Assembly: GCA_964351865.1 (NCBI GenBank)
Contig: CAYGPJ010000017.1
Location: 15,485 to 79,484 of the forward strand
Length of the DNA stretch: 64,000 nucleotides
Origin: JBCDJI01 sp964351865
GTDB taxonomy: Bacteria > Verrucomicrobiota > Verrucomicrobiia > Methylacidiphilales > JBCBYL01
Direction of reading: 5' to 3'
In this document: positions 62,015 through 64,000 of the stretch, piece after piece
Layout of the letters: each line of letters starts with the position of its first letter
How positions within the stretch are numbered: the stretch's first letter is position 1
Made by a program: the position numbers and the translations under genes
Notes under the pieces: model-generated
What the model saw: only the letters and a program-made list of their open reading frames with translations
Told to the model about the DNA's origin: nothing
Databases searched by the model: none

Positions 62015-62249
62015 AGGCTAAAGGTAGATCCATTCCGTTCAAATTTCCAGCCTATTTCTCCAAATAGAAAAATACTTAAGCCGCATGAAATAAGTGTCAC
62101 CTATCTACTCGGTCTAAACTGTCACCACTCGACGGGGGTGCGACAAGGCCGGTAGGCCGCTAATGCCCCCTGGAGGGGGCCTAACCTCTAGTGCGTTGTT
62201 AAAGCGGTGGGTTCCTTTGTCAGATTCTCTGACAAAGGAACGGAGTGAG
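62015..62249. other. Gap with IS-like units and hairpins
   Basis: No gene is supported. IS21-like units are seen at 62095-62127 (TGTCACCTATCTACTCGGT and ACTGTCACC). A hairpin GCCCCCT-GG-AGGGGGC covers 62165-62180. A strong hairpin with a 14-bp stem, GTTCCTTTGTCAGA-TTC and its complement, covers 62211-62241 with no T run; it lies close to the 3' end of the genes on the minus strand and could stop transcription or protect the RNA end. Confidence 0.5.
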
Positions 62250-62801
62250 TCAAACTTCTGGAATCCCAAAAAACTTTCGGTTGTCAGTTCCCGTGTTAAC
62301 AATTGTTACAGGAAGTTGTTCATGCCATTCCCCCTCTGTTTGTGGCGCAACAGAAACCCATGCATCTTCGAATCTCTTACCCGTTCGCATGTATCCAAAC
62401 AAATCGTCTAAAAATTTAGTAAAACATTGACCACGCCTATTCATGGTAAGAATCAAATATGAAGGCAAGAATGAGAGACTTTGAAAGTAAGAATGAATAT
62501 TTCCTTCCGAAAGCTCCGAAGAAAACCACACGTAGGAAGGATTCATTTTTGATGCGAGAATCTGCGTTCTGAGAATTTCTTCTCCGAAATTGGCGACCCC
62601 ATTCTCACTTAAAAAAACATGTAAACCGTCGTATTTTGCATTTTGCATTTCAGAAGGAATATCGTTAATCGCATTTACTTTTTGAATTTCAACAGAATCG
62701 AAATGCTTTTTATAAATTATTACATCCTCGGAGAAATCGTTACACTCACCACCACAGAGTATAAGTAAAAATTTGCTAGGTTTCTTTTTAGACCAAAACA
62801 T
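62250..62801 (-). CDS. Degenerate CHAT-like protein in the RHS tip cassette
   Basis: A 183-residue protein I cannot name. Its layout follows CHAT caspase-like domains: AKYDGLHVFLSENGV is where dxLHxxGHG would be, NPSYVWFSSELSEGN is where the lvxLsaCe motif with the catalytic Cys would be, and FLDDLFGYMRTGKRFEDAW corresponds to the final helices. The histidine of GHG and the cysteine are both missing, so it would be inactive as a protease. It starts 4 bp after the probable immunity gene and probably shares its transcript. The fold is my inference. Confidence 0.5.
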   Translation of the reverse strand: MFWSKKKPSKFLLILCGGECNDFSEDVIIYKKHFDSVEIQKVNAINDIPSEMQNAKYDGLHVFLSENGVANFGEEILRTQILASKMNPSYVWFSSELSEGNIHSYFQSLSFLPSYLILTMNRRGQCFTKFLDDLFGYMRTGKRFEDAWVSVAPQTEGEWHEQLPVTIVNTGTDNRKFFGIPEV

Positions 62802-62805
62802 AACA

Positions 62806-63084
62806 TTAGTATAATTCTAATTTGCAATCGATTGCCAAGATCGCCTTCTCAATGTTGCTAAGAATCCTATCTTTTTCAATATCACTAATTAAATCATCAC
62901 TATATGGCTCAGCCCATCGCACAATAGAGCTTACGTTAACCGATATTACACCATAACTCTGCTCAATAAAAGCAACCGTTTGCCTGTCCGATTCCCTGTA
63001 TATAATTTTGTTGCGGTCACTCTGTGAGAATTGAATGCAGTATTTATTATCAGTGTCACGAATTAAGTTCCCATCTACAATCAT
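62806..63084 (-). CDS. Probable immunity protein for the RHS toxin tip
   Basis: A 92-residue protein, AT-rich in its DNA, directly behind the toxin gene with 4 bp between them. It reads MIVDGNLIRDTDNKYCIQFS, YGVISVNVSSIVRWAEPYSD and SNIEKAILAIDCKLEL: beta strands followed by a last helix. I know no family for it. The call rests on position, since immunity genes almost always follow the toxin part of RHS cassettes, and on the small size. Confidence 0.6.
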   Translation of the reverse strand: MIVDGNLIRDTDNKYCIQFSQSDRNKIIYRESDRQTVAFIEQSYGVISVNVSSIVRWAEPYSDDLISDIEKDRILSNIEKAILAIDCKLELY

Positions 63085-63088
63085 AGCA

Positions 63089-63916
63089 CTAAAAGAAATC
63101 TAAAGCTGAAATATTATCATTAGCAAGAACTTCATCCCATTCGACTCTATTATAAGTACTCCTAGGTGCCACACCTCGAGAACCAATACCTATACCCAAC
63201 CGGCCACTTGCTCCATTAGTCCATACCGCCGAAGCATTATCCCATAAACTTTGTTCTGGTAACCCTGATAGACCATTGCGTTTTATGTAACGATCAGTAG
63301 CAATACCTAATGCATCATCTCCAAGTGTTTTATAGCCATGGCGGGCTCCTAGAGCTGACGCTGTTTCTGCATTCATACCAGTCCACAACATCCGATTAGC
63401 TCCCGTTTGCATTGGGGCCTTCAAGAAACCAGCAGATGTAAGTAATCCCCTACCAAGAATTCCTCCTGAAGCAACTAGGCTCCACGTCTCTAAATTACTT
63501 GAAAATTGGTCAAATGTGCCTTGGTTATCCCCAACATACATTGCAGTCTTAGCAAGCCCCATTCTAAGGCCTCTGAAAAATTTCCCTCCAGAGTCTTCGT
63601 CACGGTATCCAGGAATGTAGCTGCTATTTAGCTCAAATGCATCCCACATCGCATCTGTGACAGTGCCTCTTGCACTCTCTGTAGGATTCATAGCCTCCTG
63701 TGCAAGAGGACTATTTAAAACTTCGTCTACCCTTTGATTTAGATCTCCATTCATTTGAGGAGCATCAACCGAATCGCTCTTCTCATCTTTAACCGGGGGT
63801 TTGACTTTTTCCTCTTCCCAAGGGTCTTCATCTACAACCACGGTAGCAAGTCCTTGAGGATCGAACGCCGACCAAGGATTTTGGATTACGTAGGTATAAA
63901 CATTCGGTCCGTCCAC
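63089..63916 (-). CDS. Orphan RHS C-terminal toxin tip
   Basis: A 275-residue protein, GTG start, that begins inside the RHS core end: VDGPNVYTYVIQNPWSAFDP with DPQGL just before the variable tip. RHS homology continues upstream in frame to GLFFTRDPLGF (to 63952), after which TGA at 63956-63958 stops the frame. The tip has a hydrophobic middle region (ASGGILGRGLLTSAGFL) and a C-terminal domain with LWTGMNAETASALG, GYKTLGDDALG and WDNASAVWTNGASGRLGIGI. The toxin activity is not known to me. A standard RHS core would have to lie outside the window or is lost. Confidence 0.75.
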   Translation of the reverse strand: MDGPNVYTYVIQNPWSAFDPQGLATVVVDEDPWEEEKVKPPVKDEKSDSVDAPQMNGDLNQRVDEVLNSPLAQEAMNPTESARGTVTDAMWDAFELNSSYIPGYRDEDSGGKFFRGLRMGLAKTAMYVGDNQGTFDQFSSNLETWSLVASGGILGRGLLTSAGFLKAPMQTGANRMLWTGMNAETASALGARHGYKTLGDDALGIATDRYIKRNGLSGLPEQSLWDNASAVWTNGASGRLGIGIGSRGVAPRSTYNRVEWDEVLANDNISALDFF

Positions 63917-63952
63917 AAACCCTAAGGGATCGCGGGTGAAGAAGAGTCCTAG
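63917..63952 (-). repeat. RHS core fragment, right copy of a 36-bp repeat
   Basis: On the minus strand it encodes LGLFFTRDPLGF in frame with the toxin tip. It matches the piece at 60145-60180 in 27 of 28 central bases and has the same orientation. Beyond it (63953-64000) no RHS sequence is found and I could not assign a gene to the last 48 bases. Confidence 0.8.
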
Positions 63953-64000
63953 TGTTCAACCAAGACTAAATCGGCGGTAAAAGCTGTACATTTGAAGTGA

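Noticed and set aside
62160..62210. attC-like integron site (TAACAACGC and GTTAGGC on the minus strand)
   Set aside because: The two core-like boxes lie only about 25 bp apart, no imperfect palindrome joins them and no integron platform is present apart from a truncated recombinase.
60145..63952. Prophage or integrative element with attachment sites
   Set aside because: The bordering repeats are RHS coding sequence, not a tRNA end, and the only recombinase is a short fragment. No phage structural genes are seen.

Overview
The window looks like a chromosomal segment of a Verrucomicrobiota bacterium, possibly of the Opitutae type. The support is a gene of the Planctomycete/Verrucomicrobia-restricted Minf_1886 family (52725-53231), paired ExbD genes behind an ExbB, a Gld-like ABC cassette with a DUF4340 protein, a DUF1844 protein and many short dispersed intergenic repeats. 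This placement is inferred from gene content; no rRNA is present. Two tRNA genes (Phe, Thr) and the RNase P RNA are present.

Layout. 1-1.2 kb: end of an ExbB-ExbD-ExbD proton-channel operon. 1.5-4.0 kb (minus): an unnamed two-part protein, deoC and an inositol-monophosphatase-family phosphatase, consistent with deoxynucleoside salvage. 4.2-7.1 kb: tRNA-Phe, an HTH regulator, a ClpP-type peptidase with a Ser-His-Asn triad, yajQ and trmB. 7.2-14.7 kb: a partial complex I operon, nuoB-C-D-lipoprotein-E-F-G-H, with nuoA and nuoI-N absent. 15.5-18.1 kb: a GH63-like glycosidase. 18.1-24.5 kb (minus): an A-type Fe-S protein gene, then a complete oligopeptide ABC importer with a GxxExxY gene between its two ATPase genes. 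24.6-32.9 kb: GYF protein, tRNA-Thr, phosphoesterase, Sel1 protein, hibernation factor, oxidoreductase, glutaredoxin, lysine aminomutase, SGLT-like symporter and an orphan ParA. 33.1-39.8 kb: a six-gene operon with a Gld-like ABC exporter. 39.9-49.9 kb: housekeeping genes (rnpB, TPR protein, plsY-gpsA, glyoxalase-like, rpe, lepA, lepB, FHA protein, rdgB). 50-60.1 kb: leuS, Minf_1886, an M16 peptidase lipoprotein, DUF1844, a polysaccharide deacetylase, two membrane proteins and a glycosyltransferase.

60.1-64 kb is an accessory island, all genes on the minus strand. It holds a VapBC module whose toxin gene carries an in-frame stop, a truncated tyrosine recombinase, a small hypothetical gene, a RelE/ParE-type toxin-antitoxin pair and an orphan RHS C-terminal toxin tip followed by a probable immunity gene and a degenerate CHAT-like gene. 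A 36-bp piece of RHS core coding sequence occurs at both sides of the island in the same orientation. This suggests the island grew or shrank by recombination at RHS tip junctions.

Small non-autonomous transposon-like elements with TA target duplications occur at four places. Two copies of one family carry their central segment in opposite orientations, and another element contains a 46-bp perfect palindrome. I did not find a convincing wholly new system. The strongest candidates for follow-up are the RHS tip/immunity/CHAT-like trio, the element with the inverted core, and the deoC-linked two-part protein.
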